NCBI GenBank assembly: GCA_020355945.1
Contig: CP070627.1
Location: 6,371,211-6,385,590 of the forward strand
Source of the DNA: Candidatus Aminicenantota bacterium
GTDB taxonomy: Bacteria; Acidobacteriota; Aminicenantia; UBA2199
Reading direction: 5' to 3'
DNA: 14,380 nt
Part shown: in pieces, positions 1 through 7,439 of the stretch
Layout: the number at the start of each line of letters is the position of its first letter
Position numbering within the stretch: the stretch's first letter is position 1
Notes under the pieces: generated by a model
Told to the model about the DNA's origin: nothing
What the model saw: the letters and a program-made list of their open reading frames with translations, nothing else
Database searches by the model: none
Made by a program: the position numbers and the translations under genes

Positions 1-538
1 GTTGGGATATGCGGCGGCAGTGGTCACCTATAGTAGTATAGATAAGTGACCAGTCTACTGAAAGTCCCAATTTTCGCCAGGTGCTTTCAAAGGCTTTTTC
101 ATCTTCCCGGGTAATCATTTCGCATGCTTCGATAAAGTTTTGGCGGGATATGGCTTCTATATCTTTTGATTTTTTATTCCAGTCCGGTTTCCAATTGGGG
201 TTGTAGGGAAGATGTGCTTCGCAGTGGATATTGAACACATTTTGAGCTCGGCGTTCGGTGGGTAGGCCATTATCATCCCAGCCCATGGGATAGAATATAT
301 TTTTCCCTTGCATGCGGTGGTAGCGTACGATCACATCGGTTTGGGCATAGCTGTAGGCATGGCCTACGTGTAAAGAGCCGGAGACAGTTGGGGGTGGGGT
401 ATCGACGATATAGGTCTTTTCTCGGGGCGCATTGGGGTCCCATTTATAGATTCCCAACCGGTCCCATTCTTTTTCCCATCTGGCTTCTACTTCAAAATGT
501 TTGTATTTTTTCGGGTATTTACTTTCTTCATCAGGCAT
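1..538 (-). CDS. valS: Valyl-tRNA synthetase, N-terminal part (cut by window edge)
   Basis: Class I aminoacyl-tRNA synthetase that charges tRNA-Val in the cytoplasm. The reverse strand from ATG at 538 reads 179 open codons to the window edge, so only the N-terminal fifth or so is present. Visible are DTPPPTVSGSLHVGH (residues 46-60), containing the HIGH-type ATP signature HVGH at 57-60, and then FYPMGWDDNGLPTERR, which is diagnostic of ValS. The wording (TPPPTVSG, GWDDNGLPTERR) is that of the archaeal/rickettsial/actinobacterial ValS type, not the E. coli type (PPPNVTGSLHMGH). The start is supported by a GAGG Shine-Dalgarno about 8 nt upstream. It lies 77 nt downstream of the saccharopine reductase gene on the same strand but has its own likely promoter at 591-619. 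The identification is firm; the rest of the gene is outside the window. Confidence 0.95.
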   Translation of the reverse strand, partial: MPDEESKYPKKYKHFEVEARWEKEWDRLGIYKWDPNAPREKTYIVDTPPPTVSGSLHVGHAYSYAQTDVIVRYHRMQGKNIFYPMGWDDNGLPTERRAQNVFNIHCEAHLPYNPNWKPDWNKKSKDIEAISRQNFIEACEMITREDEKAFESTWRKLGLSVDWSLIYTTIGDHCRRISQ

Positions 539-590
539 AATAATTCCTCATTTTTTGGAAATTTAATTGGTAATTTCAATAAAGAAGTAT

Positions 591-619
591 ATTTTAACCG
601 AAAAAGGGTTACTTTTCAA
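591..619 (-). promoter_or_regulatory. Sigma70-type promoter for valS
   Basis: On the reverse strand, TTGAAA (614-619) and TAAAAT (591-596) are separated by exactly 17 nt. Predicted start of transcription is near 584, giving a leader of about 45 nt before the valS ATG. The -35 box overlaps the stop codon (616-618) of the upstream gene and touches the end of the interspersed repeat. Seen by eye; not tested. Confidence 0.6.
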
Positions 620-1989
620 GCCCTACCAGGGGGGCGCTTTTTGAAAAAACTGCCCCCCTGGACCCCCTGCAAAAACTTTTTATTGAAAACAAACCCGAAT
701 GCTGCCAATTCTTCTAAAACCGGTTTGTATATTCCAGGGAGGGTCGGGGGAATATGAACACCTACAGCTTTGATTTTACCCTCCAATACCATGCGCGTAC
801 CAATGGCAATGGTAAACCCTACCGCCCGCGACATAGCCGAATCACCATAAGGAATACCCTCCACTACCATAGTAGCCAATCGCGTCTCCTGCCGCTTGCC
901 CGGGAATTCAGCAGTGACCTCTATATGCACGATGACCATATCCTTCTCATGAGGAGCATAAGACATCTTTTCCAACATACGCTCCAACAACACCTCCTGC
1001 CGCGTCCCCCTTCTAACAACCATCGGCCGATCATCAAAAAAACCCAACCATTCTAACCGATGAATAAAATCCGCATTTATATCAAGCTTTAAAAACCCAG
1101 CCATATCCCTTTCCAGACTCTCACCCGACCCAACCCCCAACAAGAAAGCAGTAAATTGCCGATAAGTCATATTATTGAAATTTTCTACCTGCTTCGAGTC
1201 AAAAAGCCCGATTTCATTCAAGTACCTCATATTATTGCAATATCCCGGGAATCGCAGCAAACCACGATAATAAGAAATGCCTTTGCTAAACCCAAAAACT
1301 TCCAGGTATTTTTTACAATCTTTATTAGGATAAGTCTCAAAAGTACCCAACCCCTCAATGTCTACCAACCAAAAATGCTCAAACAACCGGTCTCCCGGGA
1401 CTTCGACCCGCCTGCCGTCTATATAATAAGCAGCACCGGTTTGAGCAGACACAAAAAAAGTCCTGGGGTCCCAGGAAAACTTGTACCCCATAGGATTATT
1501 GTTGTGCTGGAACGAAGGTATCCCCGAACCATAAGATTTAACATCGATGACTTCACCACCCTGTTCCCGGACTTCATCCAGTAATAACATAGTTCCTAAA
1601 TGATCGATCCCGGGGTCCTCCCCCATTTCGTTCAAAATCAGGATGCCTTTTTCCCTGGCTTCATCCGCTAATGCCTTTATTTCAGGGGTTTCATAAGAAG
1701 CGGTTAACATACTCTTCCCGTGGCGCAAGCACGACCTGGCTGCATGAATATGAACCGGCCTGGGAACCATACTGACAACAATATCTACGTCTTTAATCAC
1801 CGGGTCCAGGTCCCGGGAATCTCTAATATTTATAGCGGCTGCCCTGGCCTTAGGCCTGTTACCGATAATATCCCGGGCTTTTGCTGCCACCTGGTCCACC
1901 ATGACCACCTGGTAATCACAAATATCCAGGAAATAATTGGCAATAGGCGGGCTCATCATTCCAGCACCGATAATAGCAACTTTTTTCAT
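616..1989 (-). CDS. Saccharopine dehydrogenase (L-glutamate-forming)-like protein with a repeat-derived C-terminal tail
   Basis: Predicted NAD(P)-dependent oxidoreductase of the saccharopine dehydrogenase family, 457 aa, close to the usual size of yeast Lys9 (saccharopine reductase). Family members interconvert saccharopine with glutamate and aminoadipate semialdehyde; whether this one works in lysine synthesis or breakdown cannot be told here. Residues 1-30 are a Rossmann N-terminus with the dinucleotide loop GAGMMSPP (8-15). Further Lys9-like motifs are MGEDPGIDHLG (about 122-132), NNPMGYKFSWDPR and a C-terminal VGFTIAIGTRMVLEGKI block. ATG at 1989 has an AGGAGG Shine-Dalgarno 9 nt upstream. 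The last 22 residues (436-457, beginning NKKFLQGVQGG) are encoded by an interspersed repeat and are not family sequence, so the original stop codon has probably been lost. The family call is firm; the exact reaction is inferred. Confidence 0.85.
   Translation of the reverse strand: MKKVAIIGAGMMSPPIANYFLDICDYQVVMVDQVAAKARDIIGNRPKARAAAINIRDSRDLDPVIKDVDIVVSMVPRPVHIHAARSCLRHGKSMLTASYETPEIKALADEAREKGILILNEMGEDPGIDHLGTMLLLDEVREQGGEVIDVKSYGSGIPSFQHNNNPMGYKFSWDPRTFFVSAQTGAAYYIDGRRVEVPGDRLFEHFWLVDIEGLGTFETYPNKDCKKYLEVFGFSKGISYYRGLLRFPGYCNNMRYLNEIGLFDSKQVENFNNMTYRQFTAFLLGVGSGESLERDMAGFLKLDINADFIHRLEWLGFFDDRPMVVRRGTRQEVLLERMLEKMSYAPHEKDMVIVHIEVTAEFPGKRQETRLATMVVEGIPYGDSAMSRAVGFTIAIGTRMVLEGKIKAVGVHIPPTLPGIYKPVLEELAAFGFVFNKKFLQGVQGGSFFKKRPPGRA
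621..684 (-). repeat. Interspersed repeat, copy B, forming the 3' end of the saccharopine reductase gene
   Basis: Read on the reverse strand this stretch matches the intergenic copy at 9227-9296. The AATAARAAGTTTTTGC block matches at 669-684 with one difference, and a 24-nt block at 631-654 is identical to 9261-9284. The middle and the far end differ. It contains a strong inverted repeat: perfect 10-nt arms CCAGGGGGGC (626-635) and their complement (652-661), continued by T5/A5. It is stop-free in the frame of the upstream gene and encodes that protein's last residues. The hairpin could slow or end transcription ahead of the valS promoter. Confidence 0.75.
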
Positions 1990-2061
1990 GCTTCTTTGCC
2001 TCCTACTTTATCAATAAAAACGATCACACTGCAGTTTCAAATGACTAAATCCTGAATAAAA

Positions 2062-2090
2062 ATTTTAACTAAAACCGAAAATTAATTCAA
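2062..2090 (-). promoter_or_regulatory. Sigma70-type promoter for the saccharopine reductase-like gene
   Basis: On the reverse strand, TTGAAT (2085-2090) and TAAAAT (2062-2067) are 17 nt apart. The gene start is about 70 nt downstream. The spacer ends in a TTTTCGGT-like stretch also present before the -10 box of the valS promoter. Confidence 0.5.
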
Positions 2091-2099
2091 TAAAAATGA

Positions 2100-2402
<303 letters not shown>

Positions 2403-2551
2403 TCCACAGGGGTGAAAACGTAAAAAAATAAACCATTAATAAAGCTGGCATGCAATCCTGAATATCATTTTTTGTCAAAAAAAATAGGCCTGCCAGGCTC
2501 ATTACTATTGCTGTATGAGGAGAAGGATATTTTCTTTTTTATTTAATCTCC

Positions 2552-2580
2552 TTGATATGGGAGGAATTTTGTGGTATAAA
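2552..2580 (+). promoter_or_regulatory. Sigma70-type promoter for the M64 peptidase gene
   Basis: TTGATA (2552-2557), a 17-nt spacer and TATAAA (2575-2580), about 47 nt before the ATG. A 6-nt inverted repeat, AGGAGA and TCTCCT, spans the 35 nt just upstream (about 2518-2552) and might be a regulatory site, though it is weak. Confidence 0.55.
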
Positions 2581-2627
2581 TCTCGTGAGTGCCATTTTCC
2601 AGGCGAAGCATAAAGGAGGCATGAAAA

Positions 2628-4154
2628 ATGGTAAAAAAAGCCTTAACCACGTTTTTTTTGGTTTTTATAGGGATTCAATTGAATACCAATGCCTTCACCT
2701 TTGCCATGGAGAAAAGGTATCAGGTATCAATGGATTCTTTGATGATTGTTGGCATTCAATCCAAAGAAAACATCCCGGAGGTCAAATCAATAACCCTCAT
2801 AAAAGGAAGAGTAAATCCTTACCATCTCCTCTGCCGGGATTTTCCCCCCCTTCCTTCACCGGGGCAAAATCCCGCGTCACTCCTTTTTTTATATAATTCA
2901 ACAGGTGAAATCCTATTTAAAACTGCTTTTGACTATCCCATTGCCAAAACCGTTCCACCGGAAATACCAGGGGTTAATGATCCCGGGCCGGATGTGATTT
3001 CTATTAAAGAGCCGGAAGTTTACCTGCCAGTCCCATACTTCAAAGAGACAGCGTTTATTGAAATTTACAATCCCGGTGAGCCCTTCCCTAAAACCGTCAA
3101 AGAATTTGACAAAAACGATATCCATGTCTATCATACAGCAAAAGACCCGCTTCCCACCGAAGAGGGAAAGTTCCATGTGTTAATCATTGCCAGTGGATAC
3201 AGTGCAGCCAATATAAGTATATTTACCAGGAAAGCCGAAGAGTTTAAGAGTTATCTTTTATCCAAAGAACCCTTTCAAACATATGCCGCTGATATTGAGG
3301 TTCATATTTATGAAAACCTGGAAGACCTGGGCTGTTACAGGGGCTGTAATGGGATCGAGCGGTTAATGTGCTGCACCAGCAGTAAAGTTATTTCCGCGGC
3401 AGCAGCCTCCGGTTACTTATTCGATGAAATCATTGTCCTCCATGATACTGATGTGTACAGCGGCGGTGGGCACAGGGAACACCAGGACGCCTATAAAACC
3501 AATAGTTACAACAGCTATACCATGTCTTATAGTGGAACTAAATTTAAACAAGTTGCCCTCCACGAGTTCGGGCACAGCTTTGGCAACCTTTGTGATGAAT
3601 ATTCTTACAATTCAGAGGGAATTTCCTATAACTCATGCGTGAATTGCCGGGATAACTGTAATATCTGGTCTCATATAACTTCCACCTGCCAACAGGGATG
3701 TTCTGCAAAAAGTGATTATTACCGACCTGACAACAGTATCATGCTGGACCTTGACCTGGAATATTTTAATTCGGTGAGTTTATATGCCACCTATTTACCG
3801 GATGGCCTGGACAAAAGGCTCCGGTTTTTTATTCACCGGGCAATGCCAGTCAGTATCACCCTCCAGGCAGCCAGGAATGAAGAAAAAGCATGGCTGATTA
3901 GAAGACACTATGGGGAAATAGATATCATTATTGACAACCCGGGAGATGCCGGGATCTCAAGGGTTATTATTTCCAGGAAAGATGCCGGGGAAGATTTCCA
4001 ACCCATAAAGGAAATCCCGTTTCCAGACCTGCAAAACAATAGTTATTCGTTTATTGATAAATTTTTAGACAAGAATATAACCTACACATACAGAGCCGAA
4101 GCCCTGGACTCAATTGGTAAGGCTATCGGGACTTCAAATGAAGAAACCATTTAA
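2628..4154 (+). CDS. Secreted M64 (IgA peptidase)-family zinc metallopeptidase
   Basis: Predicted exported zinc endopeptidase, 508 aa. Residues 1-22 look like a signal peptide: MVKK, a hydrophobic core at 5-19, and a likely cut near NTNA. The zinc motif HEFGHSFGNLCDEY (312-325) supplies His312, Glu313 and His316, with a downstream Asp-Glu-Tyr as in the M64 family, whose founder cleaves immunoglobulin A. The substrate here is unknown. Residues about 30-170 match the place of the family's N-terminal domain. Cys-rich stretches flank the active site (CYRGCNGIERLMCC before it; CVNCRDNCN and CQQGC after it) and suggest disulfides, fitting an extracytoplasmic protein. Residues about 435-508 look like a fibronectin III-type beta domain. 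ATG at 2628 follows AAAGGAGG (2612-2619). It has its own promoter, and the downstream acyltransferase gene appears to be transcribed separately. Confidence 0.83.
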   Translation: MVKKALTTFFLVFIGIQLNTNAFTFAMEKRYQVSMDSLMIVGIQSKENIPEVKSITLIKGRVNPYHLLCRDFPPLPSPGQNPASLLFLYNSTGEILFKTAFDYPIAKTVPPEIPGVNDPGPDVISIKEPEVYLPVPYFKETAFIEIYNPGEPFPKTVKEFDKNDIHVYHTAKDPLPTEEGKFHVLIIASGYSAANISIFTRKAEEFKSYLLSKEPFQTYAADIEVHIYENLEDLGCYRGCNGIERLMCCTSSKVISAAAASGYLFDEIIVLHDTDVYSGGGHREHQDAYKTNSYNSYTMSYSGTKFKQVALHEFGHSFGNLCDEYSYNSEGISYNSCVNCRDNCNIWSHITSTCQQGCSAKSDYYRPDNSIMLDLDLEYFNSVSLYATYLPDGLDKRLRFFIHRAMPVSITLQAARNEEKAWLIRRHYGEIDIIIDNPGDAGISRVIISRKDAGEDFQPIKEIPFPDLQNNSYSFIDKFLDKNITYTYRAEALDSIGKAIGTSNEETI

Positions 4155-4180
4155 ATAACATTTTGCGAAAAGGAATATTA

Positions 4181-4189
4181 TGTTATAAT
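4181..4189 (+). promoter_or_regulatory. Extended -10 promoter for the acyltransferase gene
   Basis: TGTTATAAT (4181-4189) is a perfect TATAAT with an upstream TGn extension; the -35 match (TTTTGC at 4161-4166, 17-nt spacing) is poor. It lies 30 nt before the ATG at 4220. Confidence 0.5.
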
Positions 4190-4219
4190 TGTTTATTGCA
4201 CTTATCGGGATAAGAGGCC

Positions 4220-5323
4220 ATGGATAAGTTATCGAACAAAGTAATTACTGAGAGAAAAAAATGGGCCTTAGGCCTGGCAAAGTTCTTTAGTATCGCGGGT
4301 TACAAACTCCTGGCCAAACCGCACGTAGAAATCCACGAAGGCCTGGAACCATTAAAAAAAGAACAATCGATTTTTCTTTATGTGGGTCTTCATAAAAGCT
4401 TGTGGGAAACCACGGGAATATTGGCTGCCCTGTATCTTAACCTCAAAAATATGCAGGTCCCCTATGCGGGAATGGGGGATAACCTGGTGAAAGGAAGATT
4501 CTTTCAAACCCTGGCTAAAAAAGCCGGGATATTTCTTATCAAACGGGCCAGGACGCGAAAAGAAATATTGGAATCAGCAAAACTTTTAAAAGAATATATC
4601 ATTCATTTCATTTCCCATGGCTTAGATGTGATGATTTTCCCGGAGGGTACACGAAAAAGTATACCCACCCAGGGAACTTATGGTAAATTTTTCCCTACGG
4701 TTTTTGAAGCACTGTTGGAATATGAAAAAAACAAAGAAAAAATCCTGGGACAAAAAAAAAACTTGCACGCTTACGACACCTATATTATTCCTACTAATGT
4801 GGATTATTCAAAAGTTCGAGAAGACAAGGAATTATTAGTGGAATACAAAAAGCCCAGGACCCTTAAATTAAAAGATTCACTAAAAATGGTGAAACATATT
4901 CGTGAAGCTTACATCAGTGTGGGAGAACCCATAAAAGTGGCGGATCACCCGGATAAAAACAGGAAGGAATTAGCCGCTTATGCCAGGGAAAAATGCCTGG
5001 ACCTGGTCAAAATTTTACCTATTAATATTGTTTCACACGCTATATTGGATTCTGTTGAAGGGGACCAAATCAAAATCGATAAAATAGAAGAGAATATTAC
5101 CGGCAATATTCAAAAATTAGCCGGTTTAAAAAACCGCTTCCGAGGCTTTTCTATTGACGATCATCCCGGAGACCTCCTGGAAAAAGTTGCCAGGTATGAG
5201 ATGACCTTTAAACCCAAATACATCAATATAAAAAATAAACCTCTTTACCAATTATACGCCAATTATATCAGGCACTACTTTACCTCCGGCGGCCAGGGGC
5301 CCCATGGCATGGGGGACCTATAA
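4220..5323 (+). CDS. PlsB/DHAPAT-like glycerophosphate acyltransferase
   Basis: Predicted acyltransferase of the PlsB/PlsC superfamily, 367 aa, transferring an acyl chain to glycerol 3-phosphate or a related acceptor in phospholipid synthesis. The four motif blocks appear in order: HKSLWE (58-63, catalytic HX4D block), AGMGDNLVKGRFF...GIFLIKR (83-109, acceptor-binding block resembling PlsB), FPEGTRKS (140-147) and IIPTNVDYSKV (189-199, PlsB-like block IV). The set resembles PlsB/DHAPAT more than the shorter PlsC. Oddly, the Asp of HX4D is Glu63. The C-terminal third (about 250-367) is not recognised, and the last residues, GGQGPHGMGDL, come from GC-rich inverted-repeat DNA. No clear membrane span is seen. 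ATG at 4220 has AAGAGG upstream. It converges on the carboxylase operon. Confidence 0.72.
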   Translation: MDKLSNKVITERKKWALGLAKFFSIAGYKLLAKPHVEIHEGLEPLKKEQSIFLYVGLHKSLWETTGILAALYLNLKNMQVPYAGMGDNLVKGRFFQTLAKKAGIFLIKRARTRKEILESAKLLKEYIIHFISHGLDVMIFPEGTRKSIPTQGTYGKFFPTVFEALLEYEKNKEKILGQKKNLHAYDTYIIPTNVDYSKVREDKELLVEYKKPRTLKLKDSLKMVKHIREAYISVGEPIKVADHPDKNRKELAAYAREKCLDLVKILPINIVSHAILDSVEGDQIKIDKIEENITGNIQKLAGLKNRFRGFSIDDHPGDLLEKVARYEMTFKPKYINIKNKPLYQLYANYIRHYFTSGGQGPHGMGDL

Positions 5324-5337
5324 GGCCCTTCGGGCCT
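5323..5337. terminator. Possible terminator hairpin between convergent genes
   Basis: AGGCCC (5323-5328) and GGGCCT (5332-5337) form a perfect 6-bp stem with a TTC loop, beginning on the last base of the acyltransferase stop codon. A second small palindrome, GAAGGCTTC, follows at about 5341-5349. No immediate T-run follows, so intrinsic termination is uncertain; the position between two converging transcripts is the main support. Confidence 0.35.
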
Positions 5338-5379
5338 ACTGAAGGCTTCCCAACCTGGTTGAAATTATTTTATTACACT

Positions 5380-5898
5380 TCAAGGTTGTGACTCCGGTTC
5401 AATTTCTATCAGGACGACGTCTCCTTCTACTGCCTGTCCGGCATTTACATGAACGGATTTAACTACCCCTCCATTGCGGCAGCGGATTTCATTTTCCATT
5501 TTCATGGCTTCGATGATAATGACCCCTGTACCGGGTGCTAGTTTTTGGCCTGGTTCTACCAGGACTTTGACCACTTTCCCCGGCATTGAGGTTTTGATGA
5601 TTTCCGGGCCTGAGATATCCAGTTCGGATCGTACCCGCCGCATGCGCACGCGGCGTTCGTCCAGGACTTCTATATTAAAATGCCGGTTCCTGAAATTCAA
5701 CAAAACATCGGCATCGTCACACGAAAAGGAGATGTCATAGGAGGTGTTGTCCACCAGGACAGACAGCAAATCCGCCGAGCAGAGTCGGGCATCCACTTCG
5801 TGGAGTTGGCCATCTACCAGGACCCGGTACCGGTTAGGCGCGAGCTGCGTAATTTCCAATTCTCTCTCTTTATCGTTCAATATTGCTGTGTATTTCAT
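5380..5898 (-). CDS. Biotin carboxyl carrier protein of an acyl-CoA carboxylase
   Basis: Carrier subunit of the split biotin-dependent carboxylase encoded by this operon, 172 aa. The C-terminal biotinyl/lipoyl domain (about 100-168) contains the biotinylation motif EAMKMENEI; the acceptor should be Lys133. SMPGKVVKV (104-112) and GDVVLIEIE (159-167) are the paired half-motifs of this fold. Residues 1-95 form a basic N-terminal region (ERRVRMRRVR at 81-90), probably the part that docks on the other subunits, as in the carrier portion of propionyl-CoA carboxylase alpha chains. The ATG overlaps the biotin carboxylase stop by one base (TGATG), so translation is likely coupled. Last gene of the leftward operon; its stop faces the acyltransferase gene 56 bp away. 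Confidence 0.9.
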   Translation of the reverse strand: MKYTAILNDKERELEITQLAPNRYRVLVDGQLHEVDARLCSADLLSVLVDNTSYDISFSCDDADVLLNFRNRHFNIEVLDERRVRMRRVRSELDISGPEIIKTSMPGKVVKVLVEPGQKLAPGTGVIIIEAMKMENEIRCRNGGVVKSVHVNAGQAVEGDVVLIEIEPESQP

Positions 5899-7424
5899 CA
5901 GACCATACTCCCGGAGGTATTCATCCGACCGGAAAGTTTCCAGGCAGATGCTTTTGGTTGAACTGCCAATGGGGCGGCAAACGTTTGGGTGTCCTTGCTG
6001 GTAAATTGGATGATGGCCGCGGTTGCCAGGGCAATGGCTTCCATTTTTTCTGCTTCTTCAGCTTCAGGTTCTACCAATGCTTCCTGGTGTTTGGGTATGA
6101 AATGGGTGTCATAATCACCGGAGATAAATTCAGGGTGCATGAGGATTTTACGTAAATAGGGGATATTGGTGCGAATCCCCAGTAAATGATATTCTTCCAA
6201 TGCGCGAAGCATTCGCGCCAGGACTTGTTTGCGGTTTTCTCCCCATACTACCAACTTGGATATCATGGGGTCATATTCCATGGGGATGGTAAACCCGGCA
6301 TAGACACCGGTATCGTTTCGAATCCCTGGTCCATCCGGGTTAGACAGCCCTTTTATCAGGCCCGGGGAAGGTAAAAAGTTATTATCGGGGTCTTCGGCAT
6401 ATATCCGGCATTCCATTGAAGCACCCCGCCGAGGAACAGGATCAGTAGATAATACTTCACCTTCGGAAATACGAATTTGTTGTTCCACCAGGTCCACACC
6501 TGTGATCATTTCCGTAATCGGGTGTTCTACCTGCAGCCGGGTGTTCATTTCCAGGAAGTAGAAGTTTTTGTCGGCATCCACCATGAATTCCACTGTGCCA
6601 GCATGGGTATACCCACAGGCGCGGGCAGCTTCTACTGCTACTTCACCCATGCGGCGGCGCATCTCTTCATCCACTATCGGGGAAGGAGTTTCTTCGATGA
6701 TTTTCTGGTGACGCCGCTGGACAGAGCACTCTCGCTCGTAAAGATGGATGATGTTTCCATGCAGGTCGCCGAGGATTTGAAATTCCACATGGTGGGGTTT
6801 GGAAAGGTATTTTTCAATGTAAACCCGGGGGTCTGCAAAAGCGGATTGGGCTTCTCTTCGGCAGGCTTCAAAAGAAGATTCCAGTTCTTGCGGTTTTTCT
6901 ACTATGCGCATGCCCTTGCCGCCGCCGCCTGCAGATGCTTTGATCAACACCGGGTAACCCATTTCATCGGCTTTCTTTGCGGCGATTTCAGCCGTATCTA
7001 AGGGTTCGGTCCCGGGAACCACCGACACACCAGCTTCTTGCATGATGCGGCGGGCTTCTGTTTTCAAACCCATTATTTCAATAGCTTCCGGCGGAGGGCC
7101 AATAAACAATATACCTTGCTCCTGGCATCTCCTGGCAAATCCCGCGTTCTCACTTAGAAAACCATACCCGGGGTGAATGGCATCAGCACCGCATTTTTTA
7201 GCAATCTCAAAAATCAGGTCCTGGTTTAAGTAAGTTTCACCCGGGGCTGAACCAGGCAAATGATAGGCTTCATCTGCATAACGAACGTGCAGCCCATGGC
7301 GATCCGGGTCTGAAAACAATGCCACTGTCAAAATATCAAGCTCTCGACAGGTTCGTTGTACCCGGATAGCGATCTCACCCCGGTTCGTTATCAAAATCTT
7401 CTTAATCTTTCGTTTGCTTTTCAT
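5898..7424 (-). CDS. Biotin carboxylase subunit of an acyl-CoA carboxylase
   Basis: ATP-grasp enzyme that carboxylates the biotin on the carrier protein with bicarbonate and ATP, 508 aa from the chosen start. The N-terminal motif ILITNRGEIAIRV (10-22) is typical of AccC/PccA. The glycine-rich ATP loop KASAGGGGKG lies at 162-171, and the signature EMNTRLQVEHPITEM at 292-306 carries the catalytic and metal-binding residues. The tail beyond about residue 450 is longer than in AccC and not recognised. I prefer ATG at 7424, which has AGGTG just upstream. An in-frame GTG at 7439, immediately after the carboxyltransferase stop, has no Shine-Dalgarno and would add only five residues. Middle gene of the three-gene operon, reading into the carrier-protein start. 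Confidence 0.93.
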   Translation of the reverse strand: MKSKRKIKKILITNRGEIAIRVQRTCRELDILTVALFSDPDRHGLHVRYADEAYHLPGSAPGETYLNQDLIFEIAKKCGADAIHPGYGFLSENAGFARRCQEQGILFIGPPPEAIEIMGLKTEARRIMQEAGVSVVPGTEPLDTAEIAAKKADEMGYPVLIKASAGGGGKGMRIVEKPQELESSFEACRREAQSAFADPRVYIEKYLSKPHHVEFQILGDLHGNIIHLYERECSVQRRHQKIIEETPSPIVDEEMRRRMGEVAVEAARACGYTHAGTVEFMVDADKNFYFLEMNTRLQVEHPITEMITGVDLVEQQIRISEGEVLSTDPVPRRGASMECRIYAEDPDNNFLPSPGLIKGLSNPDGPGIRNDTGVYAGFTIPMEYDPMISKLVVWGENRKQVLARMLRALEEYHLLGIRTNIPYLRKILMHPEFISGDYDTHFIPKHQEALVEPEAEEAEKMEAIALATAAIIQFTSKDTQTFAAPLAVQPKASAWKLSGRMNTSGSMV

Positions 7425-7439
7425 TGGTTCACCTAGCAC

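Noticed and set aside
2480..2500. Small palindrome GCCTGCCAGGC after the ferredoxin gene as a terminator
   Set aside because: The stem is very short once a real loop is allowed, and no T-run follows on the plus strand.
6674..6871. Open frames opposite or out of phase inside the carboxylase and saccharopine reductase genes
   Set aside because: They lie wholly within well-supported genes, and none shows a domain or ribosome-binding site.
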